Shown: positions 54,420 to 63,903 of the stretch, in pieces
How positions within the stretch are numbered: position 1 is the first letter of the stretch
Layout of the letters: the number at the start of each line of letters is the position of its first letter
Source of the DNA: an uncultured Lachnospiraceae bacterium
Lineage (GTDB): Bacteria > Bacillota > Clostridia > Lachnospirales > Lachnospiraceae
Direction: 5' to 3'
Assembly (NCBI GenBank): GCA_910578825.1
Contig: CAJTSB010000005.1
Location: 59,307-123,306 of the forward strand
DNA length: 64,000 nucleotides
Program-made: the position numbers and the translations under genes
Notes under the pieces: generated by a model
What the model was told of the DNA's origin: nothing
Databases searched by the model: none
The model's input: the letters and a program-made list of their open reading frames with translations, nothing else

Positions 54420-55547
54420 CTACTGCTCTGTTGCCCTTGCCTCTGATAATTCCTCTTCCGTTGCGTAAACGCCAAGACGGTCTTTGTAATCGTTTCGCAC
54501 AATGCAGACCCATGTCTTGCCCTGATTGATGGTGATTTCATTTCCACTCTCGTCAAAATAGCGTGCGGCACAGTCTTCGTTATCCTTTGTCCAAGTGACT
54601 TTTTCCATCTTGCCGTTTGTAATATACCATCCTTCTCCACCGGCAAGCGTATCAATATCCATATAGCCGTTCTCATCTTTATAAGACCAGCTGCAATACT
54701 GGATCAAAATATTCTTTACCGCAAGCTGCTCTTCGTTAGCGCCATCAATCTGCTTATCCTTGAACTCATAGCGATAATATAACTGATCCTGATCATTATA
54801 TACAAACCAGGGTTTATTTACAAAATATCCAGGGCTTACGACCAGGGCGTCCTCCCCGGTAAGCTGTACCTGCGCGTCATCATCTGCAAACTGGTAATGT
54901 CCTGTATAGGTATCGGAAAGCTCGGTGCGGTATCCCTTTTTCTCGATTCCGGCATTGATGCCTTCTTCACTGGTAAAAGCGTTATGCGGAGATTTCCGCT
55001 CGGGATCGCGGAAAAACATAATCGACTCAATATCGGAATCCATGCCGCTCAGATTGTGTACATCTTCGCGGGCAAGAATCGGTTCTGCATAAACCGCCTG
55101 TCCGTAATGCGTATACATCGCATCAAATTCCCGGGCAAAGTATATAAAGTAATGACGACAGCTGCGCACGGATCCTATTTTTTCAAGTCCGCTGTAGTCC
55201 TGGAAAATCGCCATTAAACGGGTATAAGAACCCTCTACCGGCACTTCATAAATTACATCTGCGGCAGAGATACCATACTGTGGCAGCGCATCAGAAGTAT
55301 TTCCGATCATGACTGCCAGCGGTCGTTTCTTTGCCTGTTCCTCATCAATCCACTCTCCGGTAAGATAACTCTTCGCCATTCCTTCATGCGTATCTACCGG
55401 TTCTGGCTCCGGTTCTGGTTCCGGTTCTTCTTCGACTTCCTGCACCGGTTCCGGTTCTGGTTGTTCTTCCTGTTTCTTCTTACCGCATCCTGCAATGGTA
55501 ACAAGCACACAAATTGCCAGGAGCAGATACATCATACGTTTCTTCAT
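54420..55547 (-). CDS. DUF3048 (YerB-like) lipoprotein
   Basis: 375 residues. Lipoprotein signal with lipobox TIAGC (Cys20), then an acidic Pro-Glu repeat linker (about 27-52) encoded by a CCGGTT/CTGGTT-type microsatellite. DUF3048 N- and C-terminal domains follow (RPLAVMIGNTSDALPQYGIS; GSVRSCRHYF). B. subtilis YerB is of this family; function unknown, probably envelope-linked. GGAGG precedes the ATG. Lies between ybeY and the flippase gene. Confidence 0.92.
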   Translation of the reverse strand: MKKRMMYLLLAICVLVTIAGCGKKKQEEQPEPEPVQEVEEEPEPEPEPEPVDTHEGMAKSYLTGEWIDEEQAKKRPLAVMIGNTSDALPQYGISAADVIYEVPVEGSYTRLMAIFQDYSGLEKIGSVRSCRHYFIYFAREFDAMYTHYGQAVYAEPILAREDVHNLSGMDSDIESIMFFRDPERKSPHNAFTSEEGINAGIEKKGYRTELSDTYTGHYQFADDDAQVQLTGEDALVVSPGYFVNKPWFVYNDQDQLYYRYEFKDKQIDGANEEQLAVKNILIQYCSWSYKDENGYMDIDTLAGGEGWYITNGKMEKVTWTKDNEDCAARYFDESGNEITINQGKTWVCIVRNDYKDRLGVYATEEELSEARATEQ

Positions 55548-55573
55548 AGTAGTTCCTCCATTTTTTATTCATT

Positions 55574-56068
55574 CTATCTTAAAATTCCCATCTGACCCAG
55601 AATTTTATTCTGTTTTGTTTCCATTATCTCAGAATCTTCCTGCGTCATATGGTCATAACCAAACAAATGAAACATGCTGTGTAAAATGAGAAAAGCAAAC
55701 TCCCTTTTCTCGCTGTGTCCGAAACGCCCGGCCTGTTCCTTCACCTTGTCTGTACAGAGTATGATATCTCCAAGGAGCGCCTCTCCGGTATCCGGATTAA
55801 AATTATCGCCGTCCAGCTCAAGATCTGAAAAATCTCCAGGGATCGGATAAGTGATAAGCGGAAAAGACAGCACATCCGTCGGGGCGTCTATCTTCCGGTG
55901 TTCACGGTTAATTTCCTGTATTCCCTCCATTGACACCAGAAACAGGTTGATTTCCGTCTCATAAGGAAACTCTTCCATTTCCAAAGCCGCCAGTATCACC
56001 TCCTCTGCAAGTTTTCGGTAGTCAAAGTCAAAGGAAAATTCCACCTCCTCTTCCACTGTAAGCGTCAT
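55574..56068 (-). CDS. ybeY: endoribonuclease YbeY
   Basis: Zinc endoribonuclease for 16S rRNA 3' maturation and ribosome quality control. 164 residues. The zinc motif is complete: H130, H134 and H140 in HSMFHLFGYDH, with upstream RKIDAPTDVLSFP. GGAGG precedes the ATG. The start overlaps the stop of the HD-like gene by 4 bp (ATGA). phoH, HD-like and ybeY are the standard Bacillota neighbours. Confidence 0.97.
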   Translation of the reverse strand: MTLTVEEEVEFSFDFDYRKLAEEVILAALEMEEFPYETEINLFLVSMEGIQEINREHRKIDAPTDVLSFPLITYPIPGDFSDLELDGDNFNPDTGEALLGDIILCTDKVKEQAGRFGHSEKREFAFLILHSMFHLFGYDHMTQEDSEIMETKQNKILGQMGILR

Positions 56069-57324
56069 AACAATTTCGCCTCCTTTATCAGATAATCCCG
56101 GATTTTCAAATACATATTCATACCCAGACCTGATTTATCATAAAGCCCTGCCGCCGAATTTTCATTTAACGTCTGATATACAATGATGTCCTGATTCCAG
56201 GTGCTTGAAAGCGTACCCTTATCCAACACGTCAAACTTCGCCACAACACTATCGACAATATGAATAATTGCAGATTCTATTGTGGACGGCAGTTTCTTTT
56301 CGCCATTATATTCTTTCAAGATTTCTATAATTTCTTTGGGAAGATAATTAATCCGCGCCAGAGTCACGCCACTTTCTACAGAAGGCGTTCTGTCGAGTCT
56401 GCCAAGGCGATAATACAGACCTCCCGCCGCCGCGATATAGGGATTGGCCCCGACAATTCTGGCACATTTTTCTGAAATTTGTGATACTTTCTTTGCATGT
56501 TCATAATCTACGCTGGAGAAACGTTTCATTTCCCGCGCCAGACCAAAATCCTCAGATAATACCTTTTTCAATGCCTGCTCCCGTCTGTCTCCCGGTTTCA
56601 CGGAAATCATTTTATACAGCCATGCAGCCCCTGCTGCCGAGAGCGCTCCATTACACAAAGCATAAATCAGCAAATCCATGTCCAGTCCGCCGACATACAA
56701 ATAAGAAAACAACTGAACGCTTGCAAACGTAAACACAAATAAAAAGATAATTCCCCACGGAAAATGTTCATTTTTGTTTAAAAATGATGCGGCAAAACAG
56801 CCGCAAACCAGCAGCAGTAAAAAGCATAAGAGAATATTCACATCTCCAACGCCGCACACAATATAGAGCGTACAATGGAACATTCCGGACAATATGCCGA
56901 AAATGGGACTTGCCACCATGGATATGCCCATGCTCAAAAGCAGCACTGGACGCACAAACTCAGGAAGATACAGAAACAATACTGCCATGATGCAGACAAA
57001 AGCGTAACACATTGCAAGCCGCCTGTAATCACCAAGTTTCTCAAACAGCCATTCCTGCTGTATTCTGGCAATTTCCATTGTGGCAAGGAATAATACGGCA
57101 TAAATTATGCCGATAAACACCAATATTGCATATTTCTCGTTCTGCTGTTCGCTGATAACTCCGGCCGCCACGCTCTCCACAAGCGTACAGGCTGCGATGA
57201 ACAACAGCATAAATTTGCGGTACTTATAATCCTGTGCAATTGACTTTTTATCTTTTCCAATTTCTGTTTCTGTCTCGGTTTTTTTCTTTGTTTCCTTTTC
57301 TCTCTTGTTTCTCATACTCTTCAT
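56065..57324 (-). CDS. PgpH-like 7TM protein with degenerate HD domain
   Basis: Up to 419 residues: highly charged N-terminus (K/E/T-rich), about seven to eight membrane helices (about 38-245), then a C-terminal HD-superfamily domain (about 265-419). PgpH, the c-di-AMP phosphodiesterase normally found between phoH and ybeY, has HxxxV, then YHDIGK and a QHHG segment. Here the corresponding parts read HAKKVSQIS, LYYRLGR (Y305-R306 in place of His-Asp) and EYNGEKKLPST. The large extracytoplasmic domain of PgpH is also missing. Catalysis by this HD domain is therefore unlikely. Start is uncertain: the first ATG lies 77 bp inside phoH. Confidence 0.82.
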   Translation of the reverse strand: MKSMRNKREKETKKKTETETEIGKDKKSIAQDYKYRKFMLLFIAACTLVESVAAGVISEQQNEKYAILVFIGIIYAVLFLATMEIARIQQEWLFEKLGDYRRLAMCYAFVCIMAVLFLYLPEFVRPVLLLSMGISMVASPIFGILSGMFHCTLYIVCGVGDVNILLCFLLLLVCGCFAASFLNKNEHFPWGIIFLFVFTFASVQLFSYLYVGGLDMDLLIYALCNGALSAAGAAWLYKMISVKPGDRREQALKKVLSEDFGLAREMKRFSSVDYEHAKKVSQISEKCARIVGANPYIAAAGGLYYRLGRLDRTPSVESGVTLARINYLPKEIIEILKEYNGEKKLPSTIESAIIHIVDSVVAKFDVLDKGTLSSTWNQDIIVYQTLNENSAAGLYDKSGLGMNMYLKIRDYLIKEAKLL

Positions 57325-58258
57325 AAGCCTTTACTATTTTCTGTACCAGCGGATGTCTTACGACGTCACTGCTTGTCAACTGGCAAATCCCGATCTCGTC
57401 TACCTTCTTTAAAACTCTAAGCGCCACATCCATACCGGATACGGTGCCCGGCGCCAAATCCTTCTGTGTGGCGTCGCCGGTTACAACGACTTTGGAACCG
57501 AATCCGATACGCGTCAGGAACATCTTCATCTGCGCCGGCGTCGTATTCTGTGCTTCATCAAGGATAATAAAAGCATTGTCTAACGTCCTTCCGCGCATAT
57601 AAGCAAGAGGCGCAACTTCAATCAAACCCTTTTCCATATTTTTCTGGAAACTGTCTGCGCCCATAATCTGATACAAAGCGTCATACAACGGCCGCAGATA
57701 CGGGTCAATCTTACTCTGCAAATCTCCGGGCAGAAATCCCAGTTTTTCTCCTGCCTCAATGGCCGGGCGCGTGAGAATAATGCGGCTGACCTCTTCTTTC
57801 TTGAAGGCAGTGATTGCCATCGCCATTGCAAGATACGTCTTACCGGTACCTGCCGGTCCCATACCGAACACAATCATTTTATTCCGAATCTCATCCACAT
57901 AGCGTTTCTGTCCCAGTGTCTTGGGCTTTATGGGTTTGCCGTTTATGGTGTGGCAGATAAGCTCCCTGTCAATCTCCACAATCGCCGACTCTTTCTCTTC
58001 AAATGTCAGGGAAATTGCATAATCAACATTCTGTTCCGTAATCCGGTTGCCCCGTTTTGATAATTCAAAAAGCTGTTTAAAGACACGAGACGCTTTCTGA
58101 ATGTCACTCTCTTTTCCTAACAGTTTTAAATTATTTTCGCGCAGCACTACGGTAATCCCAAAAGCGCGCTCTATTTTTTTCATATATGCATCAAACTGTC
58201 CGAACACATTTGCAATATGCTCGGCTGGTATATCAATTGCCGTCTCCATCAGACTCAT
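57248..58258 (-). CDS. phoH: PhoH family ATPase
   Basis: PhoH-like P-loop ATPase with an N-terminal KH-type RNA-binding part, about 336 residues. Walker A GPAGTGKT is at 134-141, FIILDEAQNTTPAQMKM is Walker B, and VVTGDATQKDL a conserved helicase-like motif. The C-terminal tail is highly charged (QERKGNKEKNRDRN). An ATG three codons in (58249) is better spaced from GGAAG than the first one. Overlaps yqfD by 26 bp. Probably acts in RNA metabolism with YbeY. Confidence 0.95.
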   Translation of the reverse strand: MSLMETAIDIPAEHIANVFGQFDAYMKKIERAFGITVVLRENNLKLLGKESDIQKASRVFKQLFELSKRGNRITEQNVDYAISLTFEEKESAIVEIDRELICHTINGKPIKPKTLGQKRYVDEIRNKMIVFGMGPAGTGKTYLAMAMAITAFKKEEVSRIILTRPAIEAGEKLGFLPGDLQSKIDPYLRPLYDALYQIMGADSFQKNMEKGLIEVAPLAYMRGRTLDNAFIILDEAQNTTPAQMKMFLTRIGFGSKVVVTGDATQKDLAPGTVSGMDVALRVLKKVDEIGICQLTSSDVVRHPLVQKIVKAYEEYEKQERKGNKEKNRDRNRNWKR

Positions 58259-59495
58259 CTTCCATCTGCCCTTCCTGTGTCAGGTCTGTAATACTGGTTG
58301 CCTTCCGAATGCCTATAGGCTCGATGACTTTTATGTCTCCGGAGGCAGTACAGTTTTTTCCATCCGTTACTATCATAACATTATTTTCTATAATTTGAAC
58401 CCCTTTTTCGGATAATTCCTTACAAAATTCTTTTAAATTTTTATTTGCAAGGTTTTCCGCCTCCTGTTTCGTGTACTGTTTGGTCTCTATCTGATATTCT
58501 CTGCGTGTCTCTCTGAGGAAGGTGAGCGGCAGATAGAATGTCTCTCCGATTTTGAGGTTATACTCATCCGTAATAGTATCATACTTTTGAAATTTATGCA
58601 AAACATGAGGAAGACGTATCTGCATCTGCATCATCTGAAGACCATACGCACTGCTCTTTCTGTCCGTAAACACCTTGTCTTCATATTTCATGGGAAAGCT
58701 GTCATGATAGGTGTAACTGGTAATACCAAGGATATCTGCATCGGACACGCAGTATTGGTAACTGGCAATTTCCCCCGCATCATTGAGAACAGAATTCTTT
58801 CCCTCCACAAGCAAGTCGCCCGGTTTCACCTGCATCCCCTTTTCTACCTGCGGCGTGCCTGCGCGGGTGAGAATGCTGTATATTTCAGCCTCCTTATCGG
58901 CTATTAAATCACTGGGTTCATCACTTTCAGACTGTTTCTCCTGCGCCTGCTGATTTGTGGCAAGATTTTCCTGTATGTCGATAATCAACATCGTACCCTT
59001 TAGTTTTGCAGATGCCCAGATAATGTCCTCATATCCGGCACGCAATTCTTCCTCAATCTTCTCACAATCTATTTTGCTTTTTAGCAGTCCATGATATACC
59101 TGTTTTTCCTCCAAAAATTTAATAATTCCATGATCTGTCTCATGGAGATTTCCATTGACTTCTATTTTCCAGACAAACAATGACATAACGTACAAAAGTG
59201 CGCAGCACAACATGATTCCGGCAAAAAACAGCTTTCGTTTCCGGTAACGGCGCATCGCAAAAGGAAGTCCTGTCCGCTCTACGATTACCAGTTTTGTCCT
59301 TGTTTTTCTCAACATTGGTTTCAATTGCCGGAATCCACGAAGGCTGATACAAAATTCATACTGTTCCTCGTGGTATTCCAGATTCCAAATCAAAATATTA
59401 TGGTTGCTGCAAAGGTTTAAAAAGCGCTCCGGCGCATAACCGGAAAGCCGAACCCGCACATACCCTTGCAAATATTTTACCTTATCAATCAACAA
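58233..59495 (-). CDS. yqfD: sporulation protein YqfD
   Basis: Membrane protein of 420 residues required for spore development in Bacillota, made in the mother cell in B. subtilis. One clear membrane helix (about 87-108), with a large extracytoplasmic part carrying KIEVNGN after the helix, and SpoIVFA/POTRA-like features. It begins with TTG codons (59495), with AAGGGG about 9 nt before the first. Adjacent to yqfC and phoH in conserved order, which secures the call. Confidence 0.94.
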   Translation of the reverse strand: MLIDKVKYLQGYVRVRLSGYAPERFLNLCSNHNILIWNLEYHEEQYEFCISLRGFRQLKPMLRKTRTKLVIVERTGLPFAMRRYRKRKLFFAGIMLCCALLYVMSLFVWKIEVNGNLHETDHGIIKFLEEKQVYHGLLKSKIDCEKIEEELRAGYEDIIWASAKLKGTMLIIDIQENLATNQQAQEKQSESDEPSDLIADKEAEIYSILTRAGTPQVEKGMQVKPGDLLVEGKNSVLNDAGEIASYQYCVSDADILGITSYTYHDSFPMKYEDKVFTDRKSSAYGLQMMQMQIRLPHVLHKFQKYDTITDEYNLKIGETFYLPLTFLRETRREYQIETKQYTKQEAENLANKNLKEFCKELSEKGVQIIENNVMIVTDGKNCTASGDIKVIEPIGIRKATSITDLTQEGQMEDESDGDGN

Positions 59496-59508
59496 TGCCT
59501 CTTACCCC

Positions 59509-59799
59509 TTATGAATCATATAATATTCCCTCAATAAACCCGGTAATTTTCATTTCTTCATTGGTGTAATATTCAACAACGAGCCGTTTTCCCACGATAA
59601 TCACCTGACAGGTTTTGGTTTGCAGGCGTATTTTCTCCCGGGTATAATCAATGATGCCCTTATAATTTTCAATGAGCACCTCATTTCGCCCCATCGCAGA
59701 AATGATCACCGCACCGTATACGATATCCCGGGGCAGCTCCAGCGATTCCACAATATTTGATTTTACCTGTGTCAATTTGTTTTTCTTTCTGATTCCCAT
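59509..59799 (-). CDS. yqfC: sporulation protein YqfC
   Basis: 96-residue YabP/YqfC family protein. It begins MGIRKKNKLTQ and contains LELPRDIVYGAVIISAMGRNEVLIENYKGI-type family sequence (leading to KGIIDYT). Mother-cell protein in B. subtilis. I see no convincing ribosome binding site before the ATG, which is unusual in this window. yqfD follows 13 bp later. Confidence 0.94.
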   Translation of the reverse strand: MGIRKKNKLTQVKSNIVESLELPRDIVYGAVIISAMGRNEVLIENYKGIIDYTREKIRLQTKTCQVIIVGKRLVVEYYTNEEMKITGFIEGILYDS

Positions 59800-59884
59800 A
59801 CTGGAATATATGCTGTTACAAGTTCAGCCATGCATAACAAATATAAGCTTTACATACTTGCATGTGAAAACTTACATTTATTAT

Positions 59885-61189
59885 TTATCTGATTACCCCC
59901 TTTACCATAGAAACCTCTTCCACCGGCTCCTTACCAATCTCATATGCGCGCACAATTCTTCCATAGGCTTCCTTTGCCTTCTCCATATCATTCGCATAAA
60001 TTGTCGCAAGCGCATCTGCGGAATGGACCAAATCGCCGCGCTTTTTATGTAACAGGATTCCAACCGACAAATCTATTTCGCTCTCCTTTGTCAGACGACC
60101 GCCGCCAAGCACGAGACTTGCCAATCCGATTTCTTCCGCCAGAATGCGGGAAACATAACCTTCCTCCGTGTTCATGACCTGTAACTGAATACCGCCCAAT
60201 GGCAGGAGCTCCGGCTGATACACAAAACGTTTGTCCCCGCCCTGCGCCTCGACAAATTCTGCAAATTTGTCAAGCGCCGTTTTCTCCTCAATCGTCCGCA
60301 TCAGCAATTCCTTTGCTCTTTCCGGCGTTTCTGCCTTCCCGGATGCCAGCACCATCTCCGTACCCAGCGCATAGACAACCTCCATAAAGTCTTTCGGTCC
60401 CATCCCATTTAAGGAAAGAATCGCCTCCTTTACTTCCAGGGAATTGCCGACGGCATTTCCCAGCGGCTGATCCATATCCGTTATGACTGCCGCCATCTGT
60501 TTTCCTGCATTTTTTCCAATCTGAACCATCTCCTGCGCAAGCGCAAAAGCATCCTCCTCTGTCTTCATGAATGCACCGTTTCCTGTCTTTACATCCAGAA
60601 CAACAGCGTCCGCATTTGCCGCCAGTTTTTTACTCATGATGCTTGAGGCAATCAGCGAGAGCTGGTCAACCGTTGCACTCACATCCCGGAGTGCATAGAG
60701 TTTTTTATCTGCGGGAGCCAGGTTGGCAGTCTGTCCCATGATAGCAACCTTTATCCGATTCACATTATCATAAAATTGTTCCTTGGTTAATGATGTGGAA
60801 AATCCTGGGAAACACTCTAATTTGTCGATAGTTCCCCCGGTATGTCCCAGTCCTCTGCCCGACATTTTTGCAACCGGAATCCCCAGCGCCGCCACCATCG
60901 GCGTCAATACCAGAGACGTCTTATCTCCCACGCCTCCGGTGCTGTGCTTGTCCACCTTAATTCCCTCAATCGCAGATAAATCCAACACTTCCCCGCTGTC
61001 TCTCATGGCAAGCGTAAGATGAAGCGTCTCCTCCTCATCCATCCCCTGAAAACAGATTGCCATCATGAGCGCCGATACCTGATAATCGGGAATTTCGCCT
61101 CTGGTATAACCCTCCACCATAAAAGTAATCTCTTCTTTCGTCAAATGTTCGCCTCTCTTTTTCCTGTTGATAATATCATACATTCGCAT
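59885..61189 (-). CDS. pdp: pyrimidine-nucleoside phosphorylase
   Basis: Phosphorolysis of uridine, thymidine and deoxyuridine for salvage. 434 residues, three-domain family architecture. Signature SGRGLGHTGGTIDKLE, phosphate-site KHSTGGVGDKTSL, and a C-terminal domain. A Lys/Met-type active site would separate Pdp from DeoA; broad-specificity Pdp is the usual form in Bacillota. TAAGGAGG precedes the ATG. It stands apart from deoC or cdd. Confidence 0.95.
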   Translation of the reverse strand: MRMYDIINRKKRGEHLTKEEITFMVEGYTRGEIPDYQVSALMMAICFQGMDEEETLHLTLAMRDSGEVLDLSAIEGIKVDKHSTGGVGDKTSLVLTPMVAALGIPVAKMSGRGLGHTGGTIDKLECFPGFSTSLTKEQFYDNVNRIKVAIMGQTANLAPADKKLYALRDVSATVDQLSLIASSIMSKKLAANADAVVLDVKTGNGAFMKTEEDAFALAQEMVQIGKNAGKQMAAVITDMDQPLGNAVGNSLEVKEAILSLNGMGPKDFMEVVYALGTEMVLASGKAETPERAKELLMRTIEEKTALDKFAEFVEAQGGDKRFVYQPELLPLGGIQLQVMNTEEGYVSRILAEEIGLASLVLGGGRLTKESEIDLSVGILLHKKRGDLVHSADALATIYANDMEKAKEAYGRIVRAYEIGKEPVEEVSMVKGVIR

Positions 61190-61225
61190 GGTTTTTCCTC
61201 CTTACTTTAAGTAGAAATACAGGGA

Positions 61226-61253
61226 AGGCAGAACATCTTCCTATGCTCTGCCT
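61226..61253. terminator. hairpin between rlmH and pdp
   Basis: AGGCAGA (61226-61232) pairs with TCTGCCT (61247-61253), extended inward by a G-U and three more pairs, loop of 6 nt. On the minus strand it is not followed by a clear T-tract; on the plus strand it is (TTACTTTTT). It may be a weak terminator or a 5' leader structure of pdp. Confidence 0.4.
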
Positions 61254-61308
61254 GTTACTTTTTCACTCTTAGAAAATAGAATACCTGAGCTTCTGTTCTC
61301 TTTCGCCC

Positions 61309-61788
61309 TTACTTGTGATACGGCTCCTTCATCATAATCCGATAGCTCCGGTAAATCTGCTCCAGTAAAATCACGCGCATCAACTGATGCGGAAAGGTCA
61401 TTTTTGAAAAACTGAGTTTGAAATCTGCCCGATTTAAAACAGAATCACAAAGCCCGAAAGAACCGCCAATTACAAACTGAATATGGCTCACGCCGCTCAC
61501 CCCAAGCTGCTCCATCTTTTTCGACAATTCCTCAGAATCCAGCATTTTCCCTTCTATGGCAAGGGCGCAGACCCATGCATCCTCCTTGAGGTATCTTAAC
61601 AGCCGTACGCCCTCTTTCTCAAGAATCTGTGTCTTTTGCACCTCGCTGGCATGGTCCGGCGTCTTCTCATCCGCTACTTCAATAATCTCAAGCTTGCAGT
61701 AGCGGCTCAGACGTTTGTCAAATTCCTCAATTGCCTGCCTGTAAAAACGTTCTTTGACTTTCCCTACTGTCAGAATTGTAATCTTCAT
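61309..61788 (-). CDS. rlmH: 23S rRNA (pseudouridine1915-N3)-methyltransferase
   Basis: SPOUT methyltransferase acting on helix 69 of assembled ribosomes. 159 residues. SAM-binding knot motifs FVIGGSFGL and the extreme C-terminal EPYHK tail are intact. AGGA precedes the ATG. It lies 17 bp after the chemoreceptor gene, so it may be read from that gene's promoter. Confidence 0.97.
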   Translation of the reverse strand: MKITILTVGKVKERFYRQAIEEFDKRLSRYCKLEIIEVADEKTPDHASEVQKTQILEKEGVRLLRYLKEDAWVCALAIEGKMLDSEELSKKMEQLGVSGVSHIQFVIGGSFGLCDSVLNRADFKLSFSKMTFPHQLMRVILLEQIYRSYRIMMKEPYHK

Positions 61789-61805
61789 TTATTCCTGTCC
61801 CATTT

Positions 61806-63782
61806 CTATTGTTCCGGAGCAAGCGTAAAACGATCCACCAGTTCTTTCAACACGATCGCTTCCGCGGAAAGCTGCTCACTTGCAGCCGCGCCTTCTTCCG
61901 CAGTAGCGCTGTTATTCTGTACAACGGCTGAAATCTGATTGATACCCTCGGACACCTGCTCCACCGACCCTGACTGTTCATTAGATACCAGGGCAATGTG
62001 ATCAATAGCATCCACTACCGTCTGAATGCTTTCTACAACATTAAGCAGGACGTCTGCCGTATTTTGTGCAATATCTGTGCCAATATGTACTGCGTCTGTA
62101 GAGTTCACAATAAGCTGCGATGTATTCTGAGCTGCCTGCGCAGATTTTCCTGCCAGATTGCGAACTTCCTCTGCAACAACAGCAAACCCTTTCCCCGCAC
62201 TGCCTGCTCTGGCCGCCTCTACCGCCGCGTTCAGGGCAAGTATATTTGTCTGGAATGCAATATCATCGATTGTCTTAAGAATCTTCTCAATCTCTTCGGA
62301 GCTGGTACGAATCTGTTCCATGGCTTCTACCAGATTCTGCATCTTCTGGTTGCACAGAACAACTTCTTCACCGGTCTGATGTGTCTGGCTCCTGGCGTCC
62401 AGCGCACCGTTGGCTGTATTTTTAACCTCCTCGGAAATTATGCTGATCCGCGCTGCCAGTTCCTGTACCGAGCTGGCCTGTTCTGTCGTACCCTGACTCA
62501 GCGTCTGTGCGCTTGAAGATAACTGGTTGCTGGCATTTGCCACTTCCTCGGCAGAACGATTGACCTGACGCATGGCATTGCTCAGTCCAAGCCTCAAATT
62601 GCGCATAGAATGCAAAATATCCTGAAAACTGCCGACATATACATCCTCGTGTTCCGTATGAACATCCAGATTCTGATTGGCCATCTCATTGAGCAAATTA
62701 CTGATGTCATTAATGACGATACGCAACCCCTCCACAAGAGCCTCGGTCGATCTGACAAGTACGCCTGTTTCATCCTTATTTTTGATTTTAGGCATTGGCG
62801 TCTCCAAATCTCCCTCCACAAGCAATTTCATCCGATTTACACAAGCCTTCATAGGTTTGCCGATATTGATAGCCAGGGTCAGGGCAACAATAATGGAAAT
62901 CAATATGGAAACCACGATCACCACAATATTGATTACCATTGCATCTCGCGTGGATTGCAGATAATTGATCTGCGGTGCGGTCACTGCGATACTCCAGCCA
63001 TCTGTCTCCAACACAGGGGCATAGGCTGCAAACATTTTATGTTCCCCACTCGTATAACTTCCAAAGCCGTTTTTCCCCTCACGCATTTGGGCATGAATTG
63101 CCGCCAACTCCTGCTGTGTCGGGTCGCTCTGCGCCTCTGTCTCGATATTTTGAACCGTAATGGTCTCAAGTGTGATATCGGCAATCGTGTCACCGGACTT
63201 ATTAATCATATAAGCTCTGCTGTTTTCACCGATCTGAATCGCCGATACAATGTCATTCAAAAAGGTTTCATGTGGAACAAAATATACAACACCGACAATA
63301 TCATTCTCATGGTTTCCCTCGGAATACAAAGGCGCTGCCACCATAATAGAAAGTTCCCCCGTAACCTTACTGATCAACGGCTCCGATACGAAAATATTCC
63401 CTTTCATGGCCTGCTGTACATATTCGCGGTCTGAATAATCATTTCCGTCAAAAATACTGATACCATCCACGCCGACAATATTTCCCCTCTGGAAATCATG
63501 CATGGAAACACGCCCGTCAATGATCGCCCGTTTTTCTTCCACTGGTGTTTCCGGATCGGACAGCTGTGGGATACAACCTACTTCCATGACGACGTTCTTA
63601 TATGCCTCCAGCTCCTTCTGCGCACGCCCTGCTGCCAGAACAGCCGTCTCGCTCATCATCCGCTCTACCGTAGACATCGTATTGTTGTAATTTAGCATGA
63701 TACTTGAAGTGCCGGACGCGACCAGTCCAATCAGAACTGTCAGAATAAGACATACAGTAATTTTGGTTCGAATGCTTTTCAT
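61806..63782 (-). CDS. methyl-accepting chemotaxis protein with Cache sensor
   Basis: Transmembrane chemoreceptor, 658 residues. Membrane helix about 8-29, extracellular double Cache-type sensor about 35-275 (including [23 protein letters not shown] Cache motif near 110-130), second helix about 285-310, HAMP about 311-365, a probable second HAMP-like unit about 366-410, and the signalling coiled coil with hairpin tip [20 protein letters not shown]. No C-terminal CheR pentapeptide. Implies a motile or chemotactic ancestor; the ligand is unknown (Cache domains often bind amino or organic acids). GGAGGG precedes the ATG. Confidence 0.95.
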   Translation of the reverse strand: MKSIRTKITVCLILTVLIGLVASGTSSIMLNYNNTMSTVERMMSETAVLAAGRAQKELEAYKNVVMEVGCIPQLSDPETPVEEKRAIIDGRVSMHDFQRGNIVGVDGISIFDGNDYSDREYVQQAMKGNIFVSEPLISKVTGELSIMVAAPLYSEGNHENDIVGVVYFVPHETFLNDIVSAIQIGENSRAYMINKSGDTIADITLETITVQNIETEAQSDPTQQELAAIHAQMREGKNGFGSYTSGEHKMFAAYAPVLETDGWSIAVTAPQINYLQSTRDAMVINIVVIVVSILISIIVALTLAINIGKPMKACVNRMKLLVEGDLETPMPKIKNKDETGVLVRSTEALVEGLRIVINDISNLLNEMANQNLDVHTEHEDVYVGSFQDILHSMRNLRLGLSNAMRQVNRSAEEVANASNQLSSSAQTLSQGTTEQASSVQELAARISIISEEVKNTANGALDARSQTHQTGEEVVLCNQKMQNLVEAMEQIRTSSEEIEKILKTIDDIAFQTNILALNAAVEAARAGSAGKGFAVVAEEVRNLAGKSAQAAQNTSQLIVNSTDAVHIGTDIAQNTADVLLNVVESIQTVVDAIDHIALVSNEQSGSVEQVSEGINQISAVVQNNSATAEEGAAASEQLSAEAIVLKELVDRFTLAPEQ

Positions 63783-63873
63783 TTGAATGTTCCCTCCTGC
63801 TCATTTGGCTGAAATATGAGATATTATCAGATAATAAGATTAACATATTCAACCATTCTTACTAATTATATTA

Positions 63874-63903
63874 ATTATATAAGCTGTAATTCCTGCTTGT
63901 CAA
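63874..63903 (-). promoter_or_regulatory. promoter of the chemoreceptor gene
   Basis: On the minus strand a perfect TTGACA (63898-63903) and a perfect TATAAT (63874-63879) are 18 bp apart, giving a leader of about 85 nt. No sigma-D-like TAAA/GCCGATAA pair is visible. The rest of 63904-64000 shows nothing recognisable. Confidence 0.65.
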
